In this document: piece by piece, positions 1-6,944 of the stretch
Layout of the letters: each line of letters begins with the position of its first letter
Numbering within the stretch: position 1 is the first letter of the stretch
Assembly (NCBI GenBank): GCA_023433705.1
Contig: JAEYUC010000001.1
Coordinates: forward strand, 1-61,148
DNA: 61,148 nucleotides
From: Pseudomonadota bacterium
GTDB lineage: Bacteria > Pseudomonadota > Gammaproteobacteria > Steroidobacterales > Steroidobacteraceae
Reading direction: 5' to 3'
Made by a program: the position numbers and the translations under genes
Notes under the pieces: model-generated
What the model saw: the letters and a program-made list of their open reading frames with translations, nothing else
The model's database searches: none
What the model was told of the DNA's origin: nothing

Positions 1-80
1 TTTCGACCACGCAGATCTACACCCACGTCGCTCGCGAGCGCATGAAAGAGTTGCACGGGACGCACCACCCGCGCGGCTGA
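1..80 (+). CDS. xerD: Tyrosine recombinase XerD, C-terminal fragment
   Basis: The window opens inside this gene; only the last 25 codons and the TGA stop are present. The peptide contains TTQIYTHV, whose tyrosine is the nucleophile that attacks DNA in tyrosine recombinases, and ends with the ERMKELH...HHPRG tail typical of XerD. XerD works with XerC at dif to resolve chromosome dimers under FtsK control (family knowledge). The following dsbC gene is the usual neighbour in gammaproteobacteria, which supports XerD over XerC. The rest of the gene lies upstream of the window. Confidence 0.85.
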   Translation, partial: STTQIYTHVARERMKELHGTHHPRG

Positions 81-204
81 GGGTCGCGGGCCCGGCGGGT
101 CCACGCAACGCGACCTGGCCGGCGCTCGGCTTTGGGCTGATAGACTAGGGTTCTCCGCGGCGAACTTCATTGCCGCGGCGCAGTCGAAAGCCGCATCCCG
201 TGGA

Positions 205-978
205 ATGAGCCGTCACATGCCCTCGAACTTCATTCGTGTTTTCGCCGCCATGACTTCCCTGGCGCTCGCCGGAGCCGCCATGGCGCAGACGGCGACCTCG
301 GCCCCGACCACTCAACCGGCGGCCCAGAAATCCGATCCGCGCGCCGCGATCGTCAAGAAGATCGAAGGCCTCAAGCTCGATGACGTGCGCATCTCCCCGA
401 TCCCGGGCCTGTACGAAATCCAGCGCGGCGCGGACATCAACTATGTGTCGGCCGATGGGCGCTTCGTCATCGTCGGCGACATGATCGACGTGGACAACGA
501 CGCGAACGTGACCGAGACGCGCCGCCGCGGCATCCGCACGGGAATCCTCCAGCAGATCCCGGAAAGCGAAATGCTCGTGTTCTCGCCGAAGGATCCGAAG
601 TACACGATCACCGTGTTCACGGATATCGACTGCGGCTACTGCCGGCGCCTGCATTCGCAGATCGCGGAATACAACCGGCTCGGCATCCGCGTGCGCTACC
701 TGTTCTTCCCGCGCACGGGTCCCAACACCGAGTCGTGGCACAAGGCCGAGGCGGTGTGGTGCTCGGCGAATCGCAACGAAGCGCTGACCCGCGCGAAGAA
801 CGGCGAAACGATCAAGGCGCCGAAGTGCGCGAGCGACGTCGTCGCCCGCGATTTCGAGCTGGGACAGAAGCTGGACGTGGAGGGCACGCCCGCGATCGTC
901 CTGCCGAGCGGCGAGATGCTGCCGGGTTACGCGCCCCCCGCGAAGCTCGCGAACTACCTCAAGACCGGCCGGCTGTAG
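205..978 (+). CDS. dsbC: Thiol:disulfide interchange protein DsbC
   Basis: Periplasmic disulfide isomerase/reductase that reshuffles wrong disulfides and is kept reduced by DsbD. The 257-residue product has a hydrophobic signal peptide (about residues 10-27, cleavage near AMA-QT), an N-terminal dimerisation domain (about 45-115) and a thioredoxin fold with the active site CGYC at 143-146. The cis-proline loop appears later as EGTPAIV. ATG 205 is used; ATG 217 (MPSNF) is an equally possible start and leaves the signal peptide intact. A -10-like TAGACT lies at 141-146 and a small hairpin at 155-178. The order xerD-dsbC is the common one. Confidence 0.92.
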   Translation: MSRHMPSNFIRVFAAMTSLALAGAAMAQTATSAPTTQPAAQKSDPRAAIVKKIEGLKLDDVRISPIPGLYEIQRGADINYVSADGRFVIVGDMIDVDNDANVTETRRRGIRTGILQQIPESEMLVFSPKDPKYTITVFTDIDCGYCRRLHSQIAEYNRLGIRVRYLFFPRTGPNTESWHKAEAVWCSANRNEALTRAKNGETIKAPKCASDVVARDFELGQKLDVEGTPAIVLPSGEMLPGYAPPAKLANYLKTGRL

Positions 979-982
979 TTAG

Positions 983-1021
983 TTTTGCCGGATCGGTGCA
1001 TGGCACCAGAATCCGGCAAAA
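983..1021. terminator. Bidirectional intrinsic terminator between dsbC and fdxA
   Basis: A perfect 11-bp inverted repeat (TTTTGCCGGAT / ATCCGGCAAAA) encloses a second perfect 5-bp stem (GGTGC-ATG-GCACC). A/T tracts at both outer ends give a U-run in either direction, as expected between the convergent dsbC and fdxA genes. Confidence 0.85.
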
Positions 1022-1022
1022 G

Positions 1023-1346
1023 TCAGGTCTCGAGGAGCTTGCGCTTGTCGCTGACGCCTTCCCACTTCTTGGCGTCTTCGGGAGCGGGCTTCTTCTCGGT
1101 GATGACGGGCCACTTCTTGGCCAGATCGGCGTTGAGCTTCTTGTACTCTTCCTGGCCGGCGGGCACTTCGTCCTCGGAGAAGATCGCCTCGACCGGGCAT
1201 TCCGGCTCGCACAGCGTGCAGTCGATGCACTCATCCGGGTCGATCACGAGGAAGTTGGGGCCCTCGTGAAAACAGTCGACCGGACACACCTCCACGCAGT
1301 CGGTGTATTTGCACTTGATGCACGCTTCCGTGACCACGAACGCCAT
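1023..1346 (-). CDS. fdxA: Seven-iron ferredoxin FdxA
   Basis: Small soluble electron carrier of 107 residues holding one [3Fe-4S] and one [4Fe-4S] cluster. Cysteines at 9, 12, 17, 21, 25, 40, 43, 46 and 50 match the Azotobacter FdI pattern with an offset of one: by family knowledge 9, 17 and 50 bind the 3Fe cluster and 21, 40, 43 and 46 the 4Fe cluster. The C-terminal acidic extension (EEYKKLNADLAKKWPVIT) is typical of the FdxA type. It is transcribed alone toward dsbC and ends at the shared terminator. Its partner enzyme cannot be read from the context. Confidence 0.95.
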   Translation of the reverse strand: MAFVVTEACIKCKYTDCVEVCPVDCFHEGPNFLVIDPDECIDCTLCEPECPVEAIFSEDEVPAGQEEYKKLNADLAKKWPVITEKKPAPEDAKKWEGVSDKRKLLET

Positions 1347-1389
1347 CGATCAGATCCTGTGTGAACCCCGCCGGATTCGCGGGGGCGCT

Positions 1390-1395
1390 ATTCTG
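1390..1395 (-). promoter_or_regulatory. Putative fdxA -10 element
   Basis: On the minus strand this reads CAGAAT followed by AGCGCC, 44 bases before the fdxA ATG. A similar -10 plus GCGCC pattern precedes ndk and the lipoprotein at 44469. No convincing -35 was found, and a G/C hairpin lies between this site and the start codon. Confidence 0.35.
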
Positions 1396-1477
1396 CCCGA
1401 AGAGGCCCGAAAGTAGAAAAATGGCTCGGAGAAACCCGAAGTAGCGAGCCCCCGGAAGATGCGCCCGCGGGACGAAC

Positions 1478-2014
1478 TCAGAAGCGGCGCCGCATTTCCG
1501 CCACGTGATGACGTTCCACGCCCGCGGCGCGGTCCTCGACGTACCGGCGCAACGCGTATTCCGTGCTCGGGAAGGCGAGCTCGTCCCAGGGGATTTCGGC
1601 CGGCGCGACCAGCTTCACCTCGAGGCTTTCGTGCGTCGTGCCGAAATCGGGCGTGAGCATCCGCGAGCGGAAGAACACGTGCACCTGCCGCGCCGACGTC
1701 ACGTTGGCGAGCAGCAGCAGGCTGCCGATTTCGACCTCGATGCGCGCTTCCTCGCGCGCCTCGCGCGCGGCGCCCGCCTCGAGCGTCTCGTCGTTCTCCA
1801 TGAACCCCGCGGGAATGGTCCAGTAACCGATGCGCGGCTCGATGCCGCGCTTGCAGATCAGGATGCGCCCCTCGTATTCGGGCACCGAACCCACGACCAG
1901 CTTCGGATTTACGTAATGGATCGTTCCGCAGCTGTCGCATACGTGGCGCGGCAGGAAGTCTCCCTCGGGAACTTTGAGGACGACTCGGGCGCCACAATTG
2001 CTGCAAAAATTCAT
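1478..2014 (-). CDS. Zinc-ribbon Nudix hydrolase
   Basis: A 178-residue Nudix pyrophosphohydrolase. Residues 4, 7, 26 and 29 form a four-cysteine zinc ribbon (CSNC...CDSC) like that of NADH pyrophosphatase NudC. The Nudix box spans about 70-92 (GFMENDETLEAGAAREAREE) and keeps the metal-binding REAREE core; the late glycine of the consensus is replaced. The open frame runs upstream through the tRNA-Leu gene, so the start was placed at ATG 2014, just before the zinc ribbon. It lies directly behind the tRNA and may be cotranscribed with it. The natural substrate (NADH, ADP-ribose or another) cannot be told from sequence. Confidence 0.85.
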   Translation of the reverse strand: MNFCSNCGARVVLKVPEGDFLPRHVCDSCGTIHYVNPKLVVGSVPEYEGRILICKRGIEPRIGYWTIPAGFMENDETLEAGAAREAREEARIEVEIGSLLLLANVTSARQVHVFFRSRMLTPDFGTTHESLEVKLVAPAEIPWDELAFPSTEYALRRYVEDRAAGVERHHVAEMRRRF

Positions 2015-2027
2015 CAATGGATCTTGA

Positions 2028-2115
2028 TGGTGCCGGGAGAGGGAATCGAACCCACACGCCTTTTTAGGGCAACGGATTTTGAGTCCGCCGCGTCTACCAG
2101 TTCCGCCATCCCGGC
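2028..2115 (-). tRNA. tRNA-Leu (anticodon CAA)
   Basis: Read on the minus strand this folds as a class II tRNA. The acceptor stem is GCCGGGA/TCCCGGC, the D arm contains GGTAGACGC, the anticodon stem GCGGA/TCCGT holds loop CTCAAAA with anticodon CAA, a long variable arm follows, and the T arm contains GGTTCGATTCC. Discriminator A and an encoded CCA (2028-2030) complete the 3' end. It reads the UUG codon, rare in this GC-rich genome. Confidence 0.95.
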
Positions 2116-2127
2116 GCGGGGCCGGCA

Positions 2128-2133
2128 GTATAG
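2128..2133 (-). promoter_or_regulatory. Putative -10 element of tRNA-Leu
   Basis: TATACT on the minus strand, 13 bases upstream of the mature tRNA 5' end, followed by a G/C-only discriminator as is usual for stable-RNA promoters. The -35 region is weak (GTCGCA, about 19 bases away). Confidence 0.5.
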
Positions 2134-2193
2134 AGGAAGGCACCCGGGGCGTTGCGACCTTTCTCGGGGTCCGGGCATCTAGACGTCACTGAC

Positions 2194-2775
2194 ATGCGAA
2201 GACTCGCGGAAATCGACATCCCCGCCGATCTGCTCGCCTCCGCACGGGCGGGCGATCGGGCCGCGCGCGGCGCGCTGTTCGAGCGCGTCGCGCCGGCGAC
2301 CCTGGGGATCATCCGCCGGCTCGTCGCTCACCGGCAGCTCGCCGAGGACCTCTTGCAGGACACGCTGATCGCGATGTTCGAGCACCTGGACGACTTTCGC
2401 GGCGAGGCGCCCTTCGGGGTCTGGGTCCGACGGATCGCGGTGAGTCGCTGTCTCATGGCCTTCCGTTCTCCCTGGCAACGCGCGCGCGTCGCGCTCGAGT
2501 CGCTGACCGACCCGTCGGCGCTGCTGCCCGTGGAGTCCGAGGGTCGCGCGAGCGACCTGATCGACATCGATCGCGCGCTCGCACGCCTGTCCCCGGTCAC
2601 GCGAACGGTGGTGTGGCTATACGACGTGGAGGGCTGGTCGCACGAGGAGATCGCGAAGGCCTTCGACCGCACCGTGAGTTTTTCGAAGTCGCAGCTCGCG
2701 CGCGGACACGCGCGGCTGCGCGATGACCTGTCGGTGCCCGCGGCATCCGTGCCCTGCGTGCCGGTGAAGGAGTGA
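2194..2775 (+). CDS. ECF-type RNA polymerase sigma factor
   Basis: A 193-residue sigma-70-family factor with only the sigma2 and sigma4 domains. The sigma2 core is visible as LAEDLLQDTLIAMFEHLDDF followed by WVRRIAVSRCL; the sigma4 helix-turn-helix as LSPVTRTVVWLYDVEGWSHE. The recognition-helix region (RTVSFSKSQLARGHARLR) departs from the usual GTVKSR pattern. ATG 2194 was chosen over ATG 2152 because the extra residues are unlike the family and overlap the divergent tRNA promoter. The stop is followed at once by the membrane protein gene, whose ribosome site AAGGAG overlaps the sigma 3' end, so the two are translationally coupled. ECF group not assigned. Confidence 0.88.
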   Translation: MRRLAEIDIPADLLASARAGDRAARGALFERVAPATLGIIRRLVAHRQLAEDLLQDTLIAMFEHLDDFRGEAPFGVWVRRIAVSRCLMAFRSPWQRARVALESLTDPSALLPVESEGRASDLIDIDRALARLSPVTRTVVWLYDVEGWSHEEIAKAFDRTVSFSKSQLARGHARLRDDLSVPAASVPCVPVKE

Positions 2776-2780
2776 GTCCG

Positions 2781-3260
2781 ATGGAAACCATGGACAGCCG
2801 CGACATCGAACTGGCGGCGCGACTCAGGAAGCTCGAGGCGAACGCCGGGGAGATCGCGCCCCGATTCGATTACGACGCGATGCTCGATCGGCATGCCGCG
2901 CGCCAGGCGCGTGCGCGTCGCCGTGTCGCGGTCGCGCGTGGAGTGGCCGGCGCACTGGCGATCGCGCTCGCGAGTCTGAGCATCTGGCGCTTCGAGCGAC
3001 CTGATGCCCCCGCCGTGGCGAACGTCGAATCGCCTGTCGAACGAACGCAGCAGGTGACGCAGCCGCGCATCGTGCGTGCCGACACGTACTTCGCGGTGGC
3101 CGCGCTCGAGGATCACATCGCCCTCATCGACGAGGCGTTGAACGACGCGCGGGCGCGCGCGCGTTCCGCCGATGTGACGCGCCTCGAGCACACCCGCGCC
3201 GAGCTGGTCGATTCCTATCAACGCGTGCGCTATGCCGAAATGCTGAGCGCCAACCTTTGA
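2781..3260 (+). CDS. Single-pass membrane protein, probable anti-sigma factor
   Basis: A 159-residue protein with no family I can name. Residues 1-50 are charged and cytoplasmic in character, about 51-70 form one transmembrane helix after an arginine cluster (RARRR), and the rest is a periplasmic stretch of charged helices ending near SANL. Position directly after an ECF sigma gene and this topology fit an anti-sigma factor, but no zinc HxxxCxxC motif is present. ATG 2781 was preferred to GTG 2772 because AAGGAG at 2767-2772 sits eight bases before it. The role is inferred from context. Confidence 0.65.
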   Translation: METMDSRDIELAARLRKLEANAGEIAPRFDYDAMLDRHAARQARARRRVAVARGVAGALAIALASLSIWRFERPDAPAVANVESPVERTQQVTQPRIVRADTYFAVAALEDHIALIDEALNDARARARSADVTRLEHTRAELVDSYQRVRYAEMLSANL

Positions 3261-3276
3261 TCGTTCCGGAGAAATC

Positions 3277-4299
3277 ATGAAGACCTTGATCAGTGTTTGT
3301 CTGCTGACCCTCGGCGCCGCGGCCCTCGCGCAAACCACGCCGCCGCCGAAGGGTGATACCGCGAAAGTCGAGGCCGACGAGGCGAAGACGCGCGCCAAAC
3401 TGGAAGAAGCGCGCAAGCGCCTCGACGAGGCCGCGCGCGAAGTGGCCGAGTTGTCGACCCAGCTCGGCGGCCGCGAGAACCGGATGGTGTTCATCGAGCG
3501 CGGCGGTCCGCGTCGCGCGATGCTCGGCGTGCAGATCGATGGCGCGAAGGAGGGTGCGCGCGTGTTGAGCGTGAGCCCGGGCGGTCCGGCGGAGGAGGCC
3601 GGCATCAAGGATGGCGACATCATCGTCGAGATCGACGGCAAGAAGATCGGCGGCGAGAACTCCGGCCGCGCCGTCGTCGACGAGATGAGCAACGTGAAGC
3701 CCGACCAGAAAGTGAAGGTCGTCGTATTGCGCAATGGCAAGAAGCACGACTACCTGGTGGTCGCGCGTCCGTTCTCGCCCTTCGCCATGACGGAAAATCG
3801 CATGTTCAACATGCCTTTCCCGGAAGGCGCTCCTGTCGTGGGCGCCTTCGGCAGCGGCGAGGGCCCGATGGGCCGCGCCATGCCGCAGGTCTATCATTTC
3901 CGCCGCTTCATGCAAGGCGAGTTCATGGGCCTCGAGCTCGCGAGCATCACGCCGAAGCTCGGCGCGTATTTCGGTACGAACAGCGGCGTGCTAGTCGTGC
4001 AGGCGCCGCAAAACGATGCGCTCAAACTCGAGGACGGCGACGTGATCCAGTCGATCGACGGTCGCAAGCCCGACGACGGCGCGCACGCACTGCGTATCCT
4101 GCGTTCATACAAGCCAGGCGAGAAACTCACCCTCGACGTGCTACGGCAGCGCAAGCCGCTCAAGCTCGCGATCACGATGCCCGACGATCCCGATCCGATG
4201 GATCACTTCGACATGGCGGTGCCCGCGATTCCGCCGTCACCCGCGAAGCCCGCGGCGCCCCCCGCGCCGGCCGGCGCGGGCGCCCGCACCGATACGTAA
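3277..4299 (+). CDS. Secreted protein with two PDZ domains
   Basis: A 340-residue protein with a signal peptide (1-18, cleavage at ALA-QT), a charged coiled-coil-like helix (about 28-65) and two PDZ domains. PDZ1 starts near residue 80 with the binding loop MLGVQI and continues through AGIKDGDIIVEIDG; PDZ2 (about 225-300) has GVLVV...LKLEDGDVIQSIDG. No protease domain is present, so it is not a DegS/DegP homologue. It follows the sigma/anti-sigma pair by 16 bases. A plausible but unproven job is binding exposed peptide C-termini and passing an envelope signal to the membrane protein. The tail is Pro/Ala rich. Confidence 0.8.
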   Translation: MKTLISVCLLTLGAAALAQTTPPPKGDTAKVEADEAKTRAKLEEARKRLDEAAREVAELSTQLGGRENRMVFIERGGPRRAMLGVQIDGAKEGARVLSVSPGGPAEEAGIKDGDIIVEIDGKKIGGENSGRAVVDEMSNVKPDQKVKVVVLRNGKKHDYLVVARPFSPFAMTENRMFNMPFPEGAPVVGAFGSGEGPMGRAMPQVYHFRRFMQGEFMGLELASITPKLGAYFGTNSGVLVVQAPQNDALKLEDGDVIQSIDGRKPDDGAHALRILRSYKPGEKLTLDVLRQRKPLKLAITMPDDPDPMDHFDMAVPAIPPSPAKPAAPPAPAGAGARTDT

Positions 4300-4319
4300 T
4301 ACGTTGCCGCGCACGGCGG

Positions 4320-4325
4320 TAAACT
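4320..4325 (+). promoter_or_regulatory. Putative -10 element of queA
   Basis: TAAACT ends seven bases before the GTG start of queA, so transcription would begin at or next to the start codon. No ribosome-binding site fits in between. Confidence 0.45.
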
Positions 4326-4332
4326 CGCCGCC

Positions 4333-5388
4333 GTGCGCCGCGCCGACTTCCACTACGAACTTCCCGAAAACCTCATAGCCCAGCAACCGCTCGCCGAGCG
4401 ATCGGCGAGCCGGCTGCTCACGCTCGACGGCGCCAGCGGCGCGATGGCCGATCGCCAGTTCCGCGAGCTGCCGCAACTGCTGTCGCCCGGCGACCTGCTG
4501 GTCTTCAACGACACACGTGTGATTCCCGCGCGGCTGTACGCGCTCAAGGAGTCCGGCGGCAAGGTCGAGCTGCTGCTCGAGCGGCCGCTCGACGACGTCC
4601 AGGCGCTGGTGCACGCGCGCGCGAGCAAACCGCTCAGGCCCTCGATGGTGTTGTCGAGTCGCGGTGGCCCGATCCGCGTGATCGAGCGGCGCGGCGACCT
4701 GTGGGTGATCCAACTACCCGAGCCCGCGCTCAATTTCTTCGAGCGCTTCGGCCAGATGCCGTTGCCGCCTTACATCCGGCGCGAGCCGGACGCGGCCGAC
4801 AGCACGCGATACCAGAGCGTGTTCGCGAGCAAACGCGGCGCGGTCGCGGCGCCCACCGCGAGCCTGCATTTCGACGACGAACTCGTCGCGGCCATCGAGG
4901 CGCGGGGCGTCGAGCGCACGTTCGTCACGCTGCACGTGGGCGCCGGGACGTTCCAGCCGGTGCGTACGGACGCGGTCGGAGCGCACGTCATGCACGCGGA
5001 GTTCGTCGAGGTGAGCGAGGCGGCCTGCGAGGCCGTCGCGCGCACCCGCCGTCGCGGCGGCCGCGTGGTCGCGGTCGGCACGACGGTGGTGCGCGCACTC
5101 GAGAGCGCGGCCGGAGACGGAAAACTCGCGCCGCACGTCGGCGATTCGTCGCTGTTCATCGTGCCCGGATTCAGATTCCGCGTCGTGGATGCGATGGTCA
5201 CGAATTTCCATCTGCCCGAATCGACGCTGCTCATGCTCGTGAGCGCGTTCGCGGGCCGCGAGGCGGTACTGGCCGCGTACCAACACGCCGTCGACGCGCA
5301 GTACCGCTTTTTCAGTTACGGTGACGCCATGTTCGTGAACCCCACACCCGACGCGCTCGCGCGTCGAGATTCCTCTCCCGCCGCATGA
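4333..5388 (+). CDS. queA: S-adenosylmethionine:tRNA ribosyltransferase-isomerase QueA
   Basis: Cytoplasmic enzyme of queuosine synthesis that transfers the ribosyl part of SAM to preQ1 in tRNA, giving epoxyqueuosine. The 351-residue length is normal. Family landmarks include the N-terminal DFHYELPENLIAQ-PL...R motif, LLVFNDTRVIPARL, and the C-terminal NFHLPESTLLMLVSAFAG and YRFFSYGDAM. Translation starts at GTG 4333 with no Shine-Dalgarno; a -10 hexamer sits just upstream. The stop overlaps the tgt start (ATGA), showing a queA-tgt-yajC-secDF operon. Confidence 0.97.
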   Translation: MRRADFHYELPENLIAQQPLAERSASRLLTLDGASGAMADRQFRELPQLLSPGDLLVFNDTRVIPARLYALKESGGKVELLLERPLDDVQALVHARASKPLRPSMVLSSRGGPIRVIERRGDLWVIQLPEPALNFFERFGQMPLPPYIRREPDAADSTRYQSVFASKRGAVAAPTASLHFDDELVAAIEARGVERTFVTLHVGAGTFQPVRTDAVGAHVMHAEFVEVSEAACEAVARTRRRGGRVVAVGTTVVRALESAAGDGKLAPHVGDSSLFIVPGFRFRVVDAMVTNFHLPESTLLMLVSAFAGREAVLAAYQHAVDAQYRFFSYGDAMFVNPTPDALARRDSSPAA

Positions 5389-6530
5389 CGGCCCGATTCA
5401 CCTTGTTAGGCACCGCGGGTGCTGCCCGTCGCGGCCGGCTCGAGCTCGCGCACGGCACGGTCGAGACACCGGCATTCATGCCGGTGGGCACCTATGGCAC
5501 GGTCAAGGCGATGACGCCGGAAGAACTCGTCGGGCTCGGCGCGGACATCGTGCTCGGCAACACGTTCCACCTGATGCTGCGCCCCGGGAACGAGATCATG
5601 CGCGCGCACGGCGGTCTGCACGGATTCATGCACTGGCAGCGTCCGATCCTCACGGACTCCGGCGGCTTCCAGGTCTTCAGCCTCGAGAGCCTGCGCAAGA
5701 TCACGGAAGAGGGCGTGCAGTTCCGCTCGCCGATCGACGGCAGCGCCGTGCGCCTCACGCCCGAAGACTCGATGGATACGCAGCTCGCGCTCGGCTCCGA
5801 CATCGCGATGGCGCTCGACGACTGCACGCCGTATCCGGCGACGGAGAAGCAGGCGCGCGATTCGATGGAGCGCTCGATGCGCTGGGAAGCGCGCAGCCAC
5901 GCTCACTATTACCGGCCCTCATCGTCCGGAGAAGGGCCCCCCGGCGAGTTGTTTGGCATCGTGCAGGGCGGCATGCACCTGCCGCTTCGCCTGGCATCGA
6001 TCGAAACGTTGTCGAAGCTGCCCTGGAAGGGTTTCGCGGTCGGCGGCCTCGCGGTGGGAGAGCCGGAAGAGGAGCGCCTGCGGATCCTCGAGGGCCTCGT
6101 GCCGCACATGCCGGCCGACCGGCCGCGCTATCTCATGGGCGTCGGGCGGCCCCGGGACATCGTGGCCGCGGTGCTGCGCGGCATCGACATGTTCGACTGC
6201 GTCATGCCGACGCGGCACGCGCGCAATGGACACCTGTTCACGTCGCAGGGCGTGGTCAACATCCGGAATTCCGCCCACCAGTCCGACACGGGGCCGCTGG
6301 ACCCGGAATGCGCGTGTTACACCTGCCGGAACTTCTCGCGCGCCTATCTGCGGCACCTCGACCGTTGCAACGAAATCCTCGGGGCGCGGCTCAATACCAT
6401 CCACAACCTGCATTACTACCTCGAGCTCATGCGGCACCTGCGCGCCGGCATCGAATCGGGCTTCCTGGAGGGGGTGATCCGGCGGTATTGCCCGAGCCAG
6501 GAAGGCCCTGAACAACTCGTTGTGGCATAG
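5385..6530 (+). CDS. tgt: tRNA-guanine transglycosylase Tgt
   Basis: Exchanges guanine 34 for preQ1 in tRNAs with GUN anticodons, the step before QueA. The 381-residue product shows the catalytic segment LTDSGGFQVFSL, the nucleophile region MFDCVMPTRHARNG, and the zinc site CACYTC with a later cysteine (DRC) and histidine (TIHNLHYY). It begins at the ATG that overlaps the queA stop and is followed by yajC after 78 bases. Confidence 0.97.
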   Translation: MTARFTLLGTAGAARRGRLELAHGTVETPAFMPVGTYGTVKAMTPEELVGLGADIVLGNTFHLMLRPGNEIMRAHGGLHGFMHWQRPILTDSGGFQVFSLESLRKITEEGVQFRSPIDGSAVRLTPEDSMDTQLALGSDIAMALDDCTPYPATEKQARDSMERSMRWEARSHAHYYRPSSSGEGPPGELFGIVQGGMHLPLRLASIETLSKLPWKGFAVGGLAVGEPEEERLRILEGLVPHMPADRPRYLMGVGRPRDIVAAVLRGIDMFDCVMPTRHARNGHLFTSQGVVNIRNSAHQSDTGPLDPECACYTCRNFSRAYLRHLDRCNEILGARLNTIHNLHYYLELMRHLRAGIESGFLEGVIRRYCPSQEGPEQLVVA

Positions 6531-6608
6531 ATTTGTTTTTCGGCCAAAATACGCGGCCCCTGCGGCCCCTCGCCGCGGTGGCCCGTCCATTACGTGTGAG
6601 ATAACACC

Positions 6609-6941
6609 ATGAATTCATTGATCCCCGACGCGATGGCCCAGGCCGCAGGCGGCGCCCCAGCTGGTGGCGGCGCCATGCCGCTCATCATGATGGCGGTCTT
6701 CGTCGTCATCTTCTATTTCCTTCTGATCCGTCCGCAGCAGAAGAAGCAGAAGGAGCACCAGGCGATGCTGGGCAAGCTCGCGGTGGGCGACGAAGTCATC
6801 ACGGCGGGCGGCATCCTCGGCCGCATCGTCGAGATCGGCGACCAGTTCCTCACCCTCGAGATCGCCGACAACGTGCGCATCAAGGTGCAGCGCTTCCAGG
6901 TCACCTCGCTGGTGCCGAAGGGCACTCTGAAAGGGGCCTGA
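6609..6941 (+). CDS. yajC: Sec translocon accessory protein YajC
   Basis: Small inner-membrane protein (110 residues) that joins SecD and SecF. An Ala/Gly-rich N-terminus precedes one transmembrane helix (about 22-42, MPLIMMAVFVVIFYFLLIRP). The cytoplasmic domain carries RPQQKKQKEHQAM and GDEVITAGGILGRI, typical of YajC. It lies three bases before secD in the same operon. Confidence 0.96.
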   Translation: MNSLIPDAMAQAAGGAPAGGGAMPLIMMAVFVVIFYFLLIRPQQKKQKEHQAMLGKLAVGDEVITAGGILGRIVEIGDQFLTLEIADNVRIKVQRFQVTSLVPKGTLKGA

Positions 6942-6944
6942 TTC

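Noticed and set aside
2015..2143. N-terminal extension of the Nudix hydrolase
   Set aside because: The 43 codons run through the tRNA-Leu gene; the zinc ribbon starts right after ATG 2014.
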